From positions 1,778 to 65,777 of the forward strand of contig NZ_JAGDWX010000030.1 in the NCBI RefSeq assembly GCF_023256195.1: a stretch of DNA of 64,000 nucleotides. The letters run 5' to 3'. Source of the DNA: Acidithiobacillus sp. (GTDB taxonomy: Bacteria > Pseudomonadota > Gammaproteobacteria > Acidithiobacillales > Acidithiobacillaceae). Position 1 is the stretch's first letter; each line of letters starts with the position of its first letter. A program made the translations under genes and the position numbers. Of the stretch, positions 1 through 8,487 are shown piece by piece. The notes beneath the pieces were generated by a model. The model was not told the origin of the DNA. It searched no databases and saw only the letters and a list, made by a program, of their open reading frames with translations.

Positions 1-268
1 GCGCGTGAAGAGTCGGGAGCTGGCGGTGAAGCAGGCGGAAGAGGCGCAGCGACTCCTGCGCCTGCGCTACGACAACGGGGTCGAGACGCTCACGGGTCTC
101 CTGCGCGGGCAGGCGGAGCTGGATCGGATTCGGGCAGAGCTGGTGCAGGCACGTTACGACGAAGCAGTCGAGCGGGCAGCTCTGTGGCTCGCCTTGGGTA
201 AGTTGGAGCTATCGAATATTGTGGCGGTGACGGGAGAGTCCATGCCGCGTGAAGGAGCAGCCGGATGA
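1..268 (+). CDS. TolC-family outer membrane efflux protein, C-terminal fragment (truncated by window start)
   Basis: Open frame from the left edge; C-terminal TolC-like coiled-coil sequence (AEEAQRLLRLRYDNGVETLTGLLRGQAELDRIRAELVQARYDEAVERAALWLALG); stop overlaps start of a periplasmic adaptor gene. Confidence 0.8.
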   Translation, partial: RVKSRELAVKQAEEAQRLLRLRYDNGVETLTGLLRGQAELDRIRAELVQARYDEAVERAALWLALGKLELSNIVAVTGESMPREGAAG

Positions 269-1350
269 ATGCAGCGAAGAGAAGCTGGATAGCGGGTGGG
301 TTGGCGCTGACCCTGTCATTGGGCCTTGCAGCCTGTGCCAAGAGCCCTCGGGAGGCGCCGGCGGCCGGCGCGACGGTGCAGGCCCAGGTGCTGACCCTCG
401 AGAGCAGCTCGGAAAAAGGCTACAGTTCGGTGCCAGGGACCGTGGTCGCGGCGCAGCAGGTGCAGTTGAGCTCGCGCCTCAGCGGTTATCTGCGCCACCT
501 GGATCTGCGCGTCGGCCAGGCCGTGCAGCGCGGGCAACTGCTTTTCGAGGTGGATCCCGCCAGTGCCGACAGTCAGGTACGGCAGGCCCAGGCAGGCCTG
601 GCCCAGGCTGAGGCCAATTTCGCCAATGCCCGCTCCAACTACGAGCGGTTCAAGAAGCTCTATGCCGAGTCGGCGATTCCCGCGAAACAGTGGGACGAGG
701 TGCAGTCGCAGTACCACATGGCCCAGGCGCAGGTGGCGGCGGCACGTGCCGGTATCGCCAGCGCTCAGGCCAATCTGGGCTACGCTCGCGTGACGGCACC
801 GTTTGCCGGCATCGTCACCGAGAAGTTTCAGCAAAATGGGGATCTGGTGGCGCCGGGCCGGCCGGTGCTCAGTCTGGCCGATCCCAGCCACCTCGAGGTG
901 CAGGCCAGTGTCGGCAGTCGTCTCTTTGCCAGCCTGCATCAGGGGCAGACCGTACCGGTGCTGGCCGATGGGCATACCATCGACGCCCGCGTACTGGACC
1001 TCGTCAGCGTCGCCGATAGTCAGACCCACACCCACCTCGTCAAGCTGACCGTTCCTGCCGGCAGTCCGCTGCAGGCCGGTGACTACGTCGAGGTACAGAT
1101 TCCAAGCCCCAGTCGGCAGGGTATCTCGGTGCCGCGTAGCGCGCTCCTCGACCGCGCCGGTATTCCCGGCGTGTTTGTCGTCGATGCCAAAGGTATTGCC
1201 CATTACCGTCTGGTCCGTCCCGGGTCCGTGGTGGGACAGAACGTAGAGATACTGGCCGGCCTGGCTCCGGGGGAGCGCATCGTGGTGAATCCCAGTGCGG
1301 ATCTGGTCAACGGTGATCGGGTGGTGTCGGTGGGAGCGCAGCATGACTGA
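265..1350 (+). CDS. RND efflux system periplasmic adaptor (HlyD/AcrA-like membrane fusion protein)
   Basis: Lipoprotein-type signal (LGLAACAKS), biotinyl-lipoyl-like and coiled-coil segments, followed by RND permease. Confidence 0.9.
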   Translation: MNAAKRSWIAGGLALTLSLGLAACAKSPREAPAAGATVQAQVLTLESSSEKGYSSVPGTVVAAQQVQLSSRLSGYLRHLDLRVGQAVQRGQLLFEVDPASADSQVRQAQAGLAQAEANFANARSNYERFKKLYAESAIPAKQWDEVQSQYHMAQAQVAAARAGIASAQANLGYARVTAPFAGIVTEKFQQNGDLVAPGRPVLSLADPSHLEVQASVGSRLFASLHQGQTVPVLADGHTIDARVLDLVSVADSQTHTHLVKLTVPAGSPLQAGDYVEVQIPSPSRQGISVPRSALLDRAGIPGVFVVDAKGIAHYRLVRPGSVVGQNVEILAGLAPGERIVVNPSADLVNGDRVVSVGAQHD

Positions 1351-4300
1351 GGGACAGTCCCCCCTGAATCTTGCCGGCCGACTGGCGCAGGGTTTCTACC
1401 GCTCCAAGATCACCGTCCTCATCATGCTCGCCATCGCCCTCTTTGGGACCCTGGCGGTGCTGGTCACGCCGCGGCTCTACAATCCCGAGATCGTGGTGCC
1501 GGCGGCAGAGATCTTCGTCATGCGGCCGGGCTCCGACAGTGAGGAGACCCATAACCTCGTGGTGCGACCATTGGAAGCGCTCATGGCTTCCCTGCCTGGG
1601 GTCCACCATACCTACGGCTACGCCATGAACGACATGGGTATCGTCACGGTGGAGTTTCAGGTAGGCGCCAATGAGGAGAAGAGCCTGCTGGAGGTATACA
1701 ACCAGCTGAGCCGCAATATCGACCGCATGCCGCCCGGAACCAAGCAGCCGCTGGTCAAATCCATCGGTATCAACGACGTACCCATCGTCACCGTGACCCT
1801 GAGCAGCGATCGCCACAATCCGGCGCAGTTGCGCCAAGTGGCTCTGCGGCTCATGGAGCAGTTGCAGAGCGTGCCCGATGTCGCCAATGCCGAGGTCATC
1901 GGCGGCAGCCCCATGGCCGTCAATGTCTGGCTGGAGCCGGGTAAACTGGCTAGCCTCGGCCTGGGTCTGCAGCAGGTTCGCCAGGCTCTGGAAGCCAGCA
2001 ATGTCATCCTGCCTGGGGGACGCCTGGTTCACGACAACCGGGAGATACCGCTGAGGGTCAATGCGGCGGTGGGCTCGGCCCAGCAGGTGGGCCGGGTCAT
2101 CATCGGCAGCCACGACGGTCGCCCCATCTTCCTCCACGACGTCGCGCGCATTGAGGAAGGCCCCGCCGAGATGGACACGGCTGTCAGCAGTACCCTGGGG
2201 CGGGCCAATACCCTGGGTCTGCCGGCGGGAACCAGCATGCCCGCCGTCACCATTACCCTGGCCAAACGTCCGGGCGCCAATGCCGTGACCGTCGCCGATG
2301 CCGTCAAGGCCAAACTCCAGCGCTTGCAACGGGAGGCGATGCCGCAAGGCATTCACGTCACCTTGACGCGGGATTATGGCGCGCGTGCCGACCAAGCCGT
2401 CAGCACCCTCTTTGAGCACCTCAGCATCGCCATCGCCGTGGTGGCCGTGATCCTGCTGCTTTTCCTGGGCTGGCGCGAGGCCGGCATCGTCATCCTGACG
2501 GTGCCCTTGACCCTGGGCGTGGTGCTGGGCATTGGCTGGTTGCTGGGGCAGACCATCAACCGCATCACGCTGTTTGCACTGATCCTGTCGCTGGGTCTGC
2601 TGGTGGACGGCGGTATCGTCGTCATCGAGAACATCCACCGACACATCAGCGGGGGCGGTGGCGGACGCCTTTCCTTTGCAGAGCGGGTGGTGCGCGCCAC
2701 CAACGAGATCGGTAACCCCACCAATATCGCCACGCTCGCCGTCATACTGGCCTTCATTCCCATGGCCTTCGTCACGGGCATGATGGGGCCGTTCATGCTG
2801 CCCATTCCCATCTTCGTGCCCATCGCCATGATCGCTTCGGTGCTGCTCGCATACACGGTCGTGCCCTGGGGCGCCTATCGCTTTCTCCGACGCAAGGCGC
2901 AAGCGCACGAGCGCGAGGCCATGGCCGCGGGCGAGCACGGCACGCAGCGCGATGCGCTGCAGAAAGGTTATATCCGGGTGTTCAAGCCTCTGCTTGAGTC
3001 CGGGAGCAAGCGCAACCTGTTCTTCATCGTCGTCTTGGTCCTGCTCTTTCTGGCGATGCTGATGCCGGCCTGGCAGTTCATCCGTCCCTCGGGCATGAAC
3101 GGGCCTCTCAGCCTCTTGGGGGTCAACGTCAAGATGCTGCCGGAGGGTAATGTCAGCGATTTCATGATTCAGGTGGACACCCCGGCTGGTACGGCGCTGG
3201 ATGAGACGGGACGGGTGGTGCAGGCTGTGGGCGAGGTGCTGGCGGAAAATCCCTACGTGGAAAACTTCCAGAGCTATGTCGGGCGCTCGGCGCCGGTAGA
3301 CTTCGCAGGTCTCGTGCGCGGCGACATGATGCGGCAGGGAAGCAACTACGCGCAGATCCAGGTCAACCTCGTACCAAGGGACGAGCGACCCATGTCCCAC
3401 GAGGTAGCCGTCCGTGTCTACCACGCCCTGAAATCGGTGCGCCAGCGCTTCCCCCACACCGTCATCAAGATCTTCGAGGTGCCGCCGGGGCCGCCGGTGC
3501 GGGCGCAGGTGGTGGCAGAGCTCTATGGCCCCAATTACGACAAGTTGCGGCAGCTTGCGGGCGCCGTCGAAACGGAATTCCGCAAGGTCTACCGGATGGT
3601 GAACGTGGACGATTCGGTGACGGCAACGGTGCCGGAGTATCGTATTCACGTGGAGCAGGACAAGGCCATGCTGGCTGGTGTGGCACCGGCACAGGTAGCA
3701 GAACTGGTGCACGATTATATCGCCGGTACCAAGCTCGGGGCCCTGTCTGTGCCCGATGCCCGGGAACCTGTGGATATCATCCTGCGGGTTCCGCCCGCCC
3801 AACGGGCCTGGAAGCAGCAGATTCTTGACTTGCAGATCCGCAACCGCATGGGGCAGGAGGTACCACTGTCCAGCATCGTCCAGATTCAGGATACCCATGA
3901 GGACAAGCCCATCGTCGATCGCGATCAGCACCGGGTGGTCTATGTGACCGGTGATCTACTGGGCTCGAGTCCGGTCTATGCCGTGCTTTCCCTGAATCAC
4001 TGGCTCGATGGCAAGACGCTCGACGGCGTGCGCCTGCACACGGGTAACCTGGGTTTCATGCCGGCGCAACCCGAGGACATCACCCACTACCAGATCCTCT
4101 GGGGTGGCGACATGCGCCTGACCCTGGATGTGTTCCGCGATCTGGGCGCCGCCTTCATCGTGGCTCTGGTCTTCATCTATCTGATGTTGGTGGCCTACTA
4201 CCAATCCTTCATCATGCCGATCATCGTCATGGGCGCCATTCCGCTGACTCTGGTGGGTGTGTTCCCCGGCCATTGGCTACTGAATACGCCCTTCAACGCC

Positions 4301-4633
4301 ACCTCCATGATCGGGGTGATCGCCCTGGCGGGCGTGGTGGTGCGCAACTCCCTGCTGTTGATCGACTTCATCATCGAGTATCGGCGCGAGGGCTATGCCT
4401 TGGAGGATGCGGTGCTGGAGGCTGGAGCGGTGCGTTTCCGGCCCATCCTCCTCACGGCACTGGCCATCATGTTCGGCTCCGCCATCATGGTGACGGACCC
4501 GGTCTTCGGTGGGCTTGCGGTATCCTTGATTTTCGGGACCTTCGCCTCCACTATGCTGACATTGATCGTGATACCGCTCCTGTACTATCTCTGGGAGCGG
4601 CGCCTGGAGAGAAAATCGGGGGTACAGAAATGA
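1343..4633 (+). CDS. RND efflux transporter permease (AcrB/HAE1-like)
   Basis: About 1096 aa, duplicated RND topology, typical RND motifs; ATG at 1343 overlaps the adaptor stop (the ORF track starts upstream at 1295). Confidence 0.92.
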   Translation: MTEGQSPLNLAGRLAQGFYRSKITVLIMLAIALFGTLAVLVTPRLYNPEIVVPAAEIFVMRPGSDSEETHNLVVRPLEALMASLPGVHHTYGYAMNDMGIVTVEFQVGANEEKSLLEVYNQLSRNIDRMPPGTKQPLVKSIGINDVPIVTVTLSSDRHNPAQLRQVALRLMEQLQSVPDVANAEVIGGSPMAVNVWLEPGKLASLGLGLQQVRQALEASNVILPGGRLVHDNREIPLRVNAAVGSAQQVGRVIIGSHDGRPIFLHDVARIEEGPAEMDTAVSSTLGRANTLGLPAGTSMPAVTITLAKRPGANAVTVADAVKAKLQRLQREAMPQGIHVTLTRDYGARADQAVSTLFEHLSIAIAVVAVILLLFLGWREAGIVILTVPLTLGVVLGIGWLLGQTINRITLFALILSLGLLVDGGIVVIENIHRHISGGGGGRLSFAERVVRATNEIGNPTNIATLAVILAFIPMAFVTGMMGPFMLPIPIFVPIAMIASVLLAYTVVPWGAYRFLRRKAQAHEREAMAAGEHGTQRDALQKGYIRVFKPLLESGSKRNLFFIVVLVLLFLAMLMPAWQFIRPSGMNGPLSLLGVNVKMLPEGNVSDFMIQVDTPAGTALDETGRVVQAVGEVLAENPYVENFQSYVGRSAPVDFAGLVRGDMMRQGSNYAQIQVNLVPRDERPMSHEVAVRVYHALKSVRQRFPHTVIKIFEVPPGPPVRAQVVAELYGPNYDKLRQLAGAVETEFRKVYRMVNVDDSVTATVPEYRIHVEQDKAMLAGVAPAQVAELVHDYIAGTKLGALSVPDAREPVDIILRVPPAQRAWKQQILDLQIRNRMGQEVPLSSIVQIQDTHEDKPIVDRDQHRVVYVTGDLLGSSPVYAVLSLNHWLDGKTLDGVRLHTGNLGFMPAQPEDITHYQILWGGDMRLTLDVFRDLGAAFIVALVFIYLMLVAYYQSFIMPIIVMGAIPLTLVGVFPGHWLLNTPFNATSMIGVIALAGVVVRNSLLLIDFIIEYRREGYALEDAVLEAGAVRFRPILLTALAIMFGSAIMVTDPVFGGLAVSLIFGTFASTMLTLIVIPLLYYLWERRLERKSGVQK

Positions 4634-4851
4634 ATACCGAACGTTGGGTACGCGTGGTTGCCGGACTTTTCATCCTGCTCAGTCTGGCGCTGGGCATTCC
4701 GGGCAGCCCGGTCTTCGCCAGTGAGTGGTTTCTGGCCTTTACCGCCTTTGTCGGGCTCAATCTGATGCAAAGTGGGCTGACCTGTTTCTGCCCTTTGGAG
4801 AAGATCCTGCTCAAGCTCGGCGTGCGCGATGCGCGCGTCTGCGGGAGTTGA
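4630..4851 (+). CDS. DUF2892/YgaP-like small membrane protein
   Basis: MNTERWVRVVAGLFILLSLALG...FVGLNLMQSGLTCFCPLEKILLKLG matches the DUF2892 inner membrane pattern; ATG overlaps upstream stop; next to rhodanese. Confidence 0.8.
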   Translation: MNTERWVRVVAGLFILLSLALGIPGSPVFASEWFLAFTAFVGLNLMQSGLTCFCPLEKILLKLGVRDARVCGS

Positions 4852-4857
4852 GTCGCG

Positions 4858-5283
4858 ATGGCCAATCTGGGTAGCTACCTGTCGACGCACTGGCCGCTGA
4901 TACTGGCGGTGCTGGGTATCCTGCTGCTGCTGTTCAAGGGGCCCATCGTACGCAAGCTGGCCGGGATCGAGGAAATCGCACCGGAGAATGCGGTACGCCT
5001 CATCAACGACCACGATGCCGTGGTCATCGATGTGCGGGAGTCGGCGGAGTGGTCGCGTGGTCACCTGCCCGGCGCTCGCCACATTCCTCTGGGCGAGGTG
5101 GGCAAATACCTGCCGGATCTGCGCAAGCACCAGGAACATCACGTCATCTGTCAGTGCGCCAGTGGAATGCGCTCGGCACGTGCCGCCGGTATACTCAAGA
5201 AGGCCGGTTTCACCAAGGTTTACAGTCTCAAAGGGGGCATATCCGCGTGGCGCAGCGCGGGTCTGCCGGTAGAGAAGGACTGA
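4858..5283 (+). CDS. Membrane-anchored rhodanese-like domain protein
   Basis: N-terminal TM helix then rhodanese fold with CASGMRS active-site loop. Confidence 0.88.
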   Translation: MANLGSYLSTHWPLILAVLGILLLLFKGPIVRKLAGIEEIAPENAVRLINDHDAVVIDVRESAEWSRGHLPGARHIPLGEVGKYLPDLRKHQEHHVICQCASGMRSARAAGILKKAGFTKVYSLKGGISAWRSAGLPVEKD

Positions 5284-5288
5284 GGGCG

Positions 5289-5561
5289 ATGCCCGTGGAT
5301 GTGCGCATCTACGCCACTGGGAGCTGCCCCTACTGCCATATGGCCGAAACCCTGTTGCGGCGCAAGGGCGTTCAGCCGCGGATCCTGCGGGTGGATCACA
5401 ACCCTTCTTTGCGTCAAGAAATGCTGCGGCTGAGCCAGGGTCGGCGTACGGTACCGCAGGTATTCATCGGTGACCGACACGTCGGTGGTTTTGACGATCT
5501 TTCCGCCCTGGAGCGCCAGGGGCGCCTGGATGCCCTGCTGGCGGATACCGGGCTATGCTGA
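5289..5561 (+). CDS. grxC: Glutaredoxin (GrxC type)
   Basis: CPYC active site, TVPQVFIGDRHVGGFDDL glutathione-binding motif; ATG at 5289. Confidence 0.88.
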   Translation: MPVDVRIYATGSCPYCHMAETLLRRKGVQPRILRVDHNPSLRQEMLRLSQGRRTVPQVFIGDRHVGGFDDLSALERQGRLDALLADTGLC

Positions 5562-5576
5562 GTCGGGAGGCTTTCC

Positions 5577-6026
5577 ATGGCTAAGATCCATGTGGTGTGT
5601 CCGCACTGCGGTGCCATCAACCAGTTGCTCGAGGAACGCCTGGGCGAAGAGCCCAAATGCGGCAAATGTCACCAGGCCCTGCTGCCCCAGCATCCGGTTG
5701 AACTGGCGGGTGCGGCCTTTGCGCGCTTCATCGACAAGAACGATCTGCCGGTATTGGTGGATTTCTGGGCTCCTTGGTGCGCTCCCTGTCGCGCCATGGC
5801 GCCGCAGTTCGAGATGGCGGCGCGCCGCCTGCGCGGGCACTGCCTCTTTGCCAAACTCAATACGGAGTCGGACCAGGCCACTGCGGGTCGCTTCCAGATC
5901 CGCTCCATTCCCACCATGATCCTCTTCCGCGGGGGCCGTGAACTGGCCCGGCAATCGGGTGCCATGAACGCTCCAGACATCGAGGCCTGGCTCGCGCGCC
6001 AGGGCATATCGTCCCGAGCCTCTTGA
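5577..6026 (+). CDS. trxC: Thioredoxin 2-like (TrxC) with N-terminal CxxC zinc-ribbon
   Basis: CPHCGAINQ...CGKCHQALL N-terminus plus WAPWCAPCRAM active site. Confidence 0.9.
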   Translation: MAKIHVVCPHCGAINQLLEERLGEEPKCGKCHQALLPQHPVELAGAAFARFIDKNDLPVLVDFWAPWCAPCRAMAPQFEMAARRLRGHCLFAKLNTESDQATAGRFQIRSIPTMILFRGGRELARQSGAMNAPDIEAWLARQGISSRAS

Positions 6027-6091
6027 CTTGTTCTGAAAACTCTTTAGATTGGAGCTCTAAGCCATTGAGTTTCATGATCTAGGAGGATGCC

Positions 6092-7063
6092 TTGCCCCCT
6101 GCCGGAAAGTGCAATCCAGGACGTCGTCGCTTTCTCCGGGGAGGAGCGGCGGCCCTGGGACTCGGGCTTGCCGCGGGACTCGGCTGGGAGCCTGCGCTGG
6201 CCGAGACCTTGCGTCCCGTCGTGGTCTGCATCGACCCCGGCCACGGCGGTCACGATCCGGGCTGCGTCGGTGTCCGGGGCCTGCGCGAGAAAGATGTGGT
6301 CCTCGACGTCGGTCTGCGCGTGGGGGCGCTGCTGGAGGCCGTGCCGGGTCTGCAGGTGGTCTACAGCCGGCGCAGTGACGTGTTCGTACCGCTGGCGCAG
6401 CGTCTCCAGCTGGGGATACGGCAGCGAGCGGATCTGTTCCTATCCATCCATGCCGATGCCTTCCCGGAACGGGATGTGCGCGGTTCCAGTGTCTGGATTC
6501 TGTCGGAGCGGGGCGCGAGCAGCAGTGCGGCACGTTGGCTGGCCCAGAGCCAGAATGGTGACTTCTGGGACAGCAGAGCGGCCCTCAGCGGCAGTCGTGA
6601 GCTGCACGACGTGCTGCTGGATCTCAGTCGCAGCGCCGCGACCAGTGCCGCGACGCGCGCGGCCCAGCTCATGCTCCGGGCCCTGGCGGAGGTGGAGGAC
6701 CTGCACACGGCTCAGGTCCAGAAGGCCAATTTCGTAGTCCTGCGCGCGCCCAACGTACCCTCGCTTCTCGTGGAGACTGCCTTCCTCAGCAACCCCGAGG
6801 AAGAACAGCGACTGCGCGACCCCGCTTTCCGCGCGCTGCTGGCTCAGAGCATCAGCGATGCCGTGCTTGCCCATTTCGTACAGGCACCGCCCAGTGACTC
6901 GCGCTGGTCCTCTGCGCGGCACGCCATCGCCCCGGGCGAGACCCTGTCGGAGCTTGCGGCGCGCTACGGAGTACGGCCCGAGGTGCTGCGCCTTGCCAAC
7001 GGATTGGTCTCGGCGCAGTTGCCCGCGCGAGGCTATCTGCGCGTCCCCATCCTGCACGCCTAG
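6092..7063 (+). CDS. amiC: N-acetylmuramoyl-L-alanine amidase (AmiC-like) with Tat signal and C-terminal LysM
   Basis: RRRFLRGG Tat motif, IDPGHGGHDPG Amidase_3 motif, ETAFLSN; C-terminal LysM (AIAPGETLSELAARYGV); TTG start. Confidence 0.88.
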   Translation: MPPAGKCNPGRRRFLRGGAAALGLGLAAGLGWEPALAETLRPVVVCIDPGHGGHDPGCVGVRGLREKDVVLDVGLRVGALLEAVPGLQVVYSRRSDVFVPLAQRLQLGIRQRADLFLSIHADAFPERDVRGSSVWILSERGASSSAARWLAQSQNGDFWDSRAALSGSRELHDVLLDLSRSAATSAATRAAQLMLRALAEVEDLHTAQVQKANFVVLRAPNVPSLLVETAFLSNPEEEQRLRDPAFRALLAQSISDAVLAHFVQAPPSDSRWSSARHAIAPGETLSELAARYGVRPEVLRLANGLVSAQLPARGYLRVPILHA

Positions 7064-7071
7064 GCCGCGAC

Positions 7072-7869
7072 ATGGTCAAAGCGGCGGTCGTCCAGCTCTG
7101 TTCCGGTGCTGAGGTCGATAGCAACCTGGCGACGGCAGCGGAGCTCCTGCGGGAGGCGGCAGCCCAGGGTGCCCGTCTGGCGCTCCTGCCGGAGAACTTT
7201 GCCTTCATGGGGCGGCACGAAAACGACAAGCTTGCCATCGCCGAAGCGACAGGTGCGGGTCCCATCCAGGATTGGCTGGCGACGCAGGCGCGCCAGCACG
7301 GATTATGGCTCTTGGGTGGCAGTATTCCGCTGCGCAGTCCCGACGGGCGGGTTTTTGCCAGTCTGCTGGTCATGGATCCACAGGGCCAGTGTCGTGCCCG
7401 CTACGACAAGATCCACCTCTTCGACGTCGATCTGCCCGGCGGCGAACAGTACCGGGAGTCCCGTACCATTGCTCCGGGGCGGCGAGCCGCTGCCGTAGCA
7501 ACGCCCTGGGGCAGGGTGGGGCTATCCATCTGTTACGATCTGCGCTTTCCGGAGCTCTATCGTTCCTACGCCGGCGCCGAATTTCTGGTCGTGCCCAGCG
7601 CCTTCACGGCCCAGACAGGAGCGGCGCACTGGGAACCGCTCCTGCGTGCCCGTGCCATAGAGAATCAGGCTTTCGTTCTGGCGGCCGATCAGGGAGGGCG
7701 ACACGCCAACGGTCGTGAGACCTATGGCGGCAGCATGATCGTGGACCCCTGGGGACAGGTGCTGGTCCGCCTGGACCAGCATCCCGGAGTCTTGGTGGCC
7801 GAATGTGACCTCCATCGCCAACAGGCCCAGCGCCGTAGTCTACCGGTGTGGCAGCACCGGCGCTTGTGA
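7072..7869 (+). CDS. Carbon-nitrogen hydrolase (nitrilase/Nit-like)
   Basis: Nitrilase E-K-C triad context: LLPENFAF, YDKIHLFDVD, GLSICYDLRFPELYR. Confidence 0.9.
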   Translation: MVKAAVVQLCSGAEVDSNLATAAELLREAAAQGARLALLPENFAFMGRHENDKLAIAEATGAGPIQDWLATQARQHGLWLLGGSIPLRSPDGRVFASLLVMDPQGQCRARYDKIHLFDVDLPGGEQYRESRTIAPGRRAAAVATPWGRVGLSICYDLRFPELYRSYAGAEFLVVPSAFTAQTGAAHWEPLLRARAIENQAFVLAADQGGRHANGRETYGGSMIVDPWGQVLVRLDQHPGVLVAECDLHRQQAQRRSLPVWQHRRL

Positions 7870-7885
7870 GGACGATCTCGATCCC

Positions 7886-8374
7886 TTACCAGGCGATGTA
7901 GGCGTAGCCCTGCTGCTGCAGCAGCATCAGATCCACGGCGCCGCTGAATACCTGCTTTGCCTCCGGGATCAGTTGCTTGGCCGTGATCTTGATGGTCTTC
8001 ATGGTCTGCTCGCAGGCATTGAAGACCACGCCGTACATCGCCAGGCTCGATACCTGCTCGCGGATGAAGGCCTCGTAGTGGTGCTTGTTGTGTTCATCCT
8101 TCACCAGCAGCCAGATGCCAGGGCCGAAGCAGTCGATGACGATGTTGACGTCGTTGTTGAAGTGACCGAGGACCACGGCGGCGCTGTGGAGGATGTCGAG
8201 GATGTAGGCCGGGTCGGATTTGTTGAGCTGGTAGACGACCTTATTCTTGCTGGGACCCATGCCCATCCCCATGCCCATCTCGCCCCCCTGGGCACTGGCA
8301 GCGATGGCGCCAACGCTGGCGATGGCAAGACTGCCGATGAACTGTCGACGGGAATGGTTTTTGGTTTCGGCCAT
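7886..8374 (-). CDS. Tat-exported DsrE/DsrF-like family protein
   Basis: SRRQFIGSLAIASVGAIAASAQ Tat signal; DsrE-like fold sequence with Cys in NACEQTMKT; Met-Gly repeat GGEMGMGMGMGP. Confidence 0.75.
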   Translation of the reverse strand: MAETKNHSRRQFIGSLAIASVGAIAASAQGGEMGMGMGMGPSKNKVVYQLNKSDPAYILDILHSAAVVLGHFNNDVNIVIDCFGPGIWLLVKDEHNKHHYEAFIREQVSSLAMYGVVFNACEQTMKTIKITAKQLIPEAKQVFSGAVDLMLLQQQGYAYIAW

Positions 8375-8487
8375 GTTATGCTCCTTGCTTGCGTGAGGGA
8401 CTCTTATCTCAGCCTAGCAATAAGCGGACCATCGAGGACCGCATTCCGGAGCTCCCTGGGAGCGTCTTCCAGCACATGGAGTGATCG

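Noticed and set aside
1307-3931. 874-aa minus-strand ORF antisense to the RND permease
   Set aside because: Shadow ORF in a GC-rich gene; no domain signature
5577-6026. WCAPC instead of WCGPC in thioredoxin as a novelty
   Set aside because: WCAPC variants are common in thioredoxins
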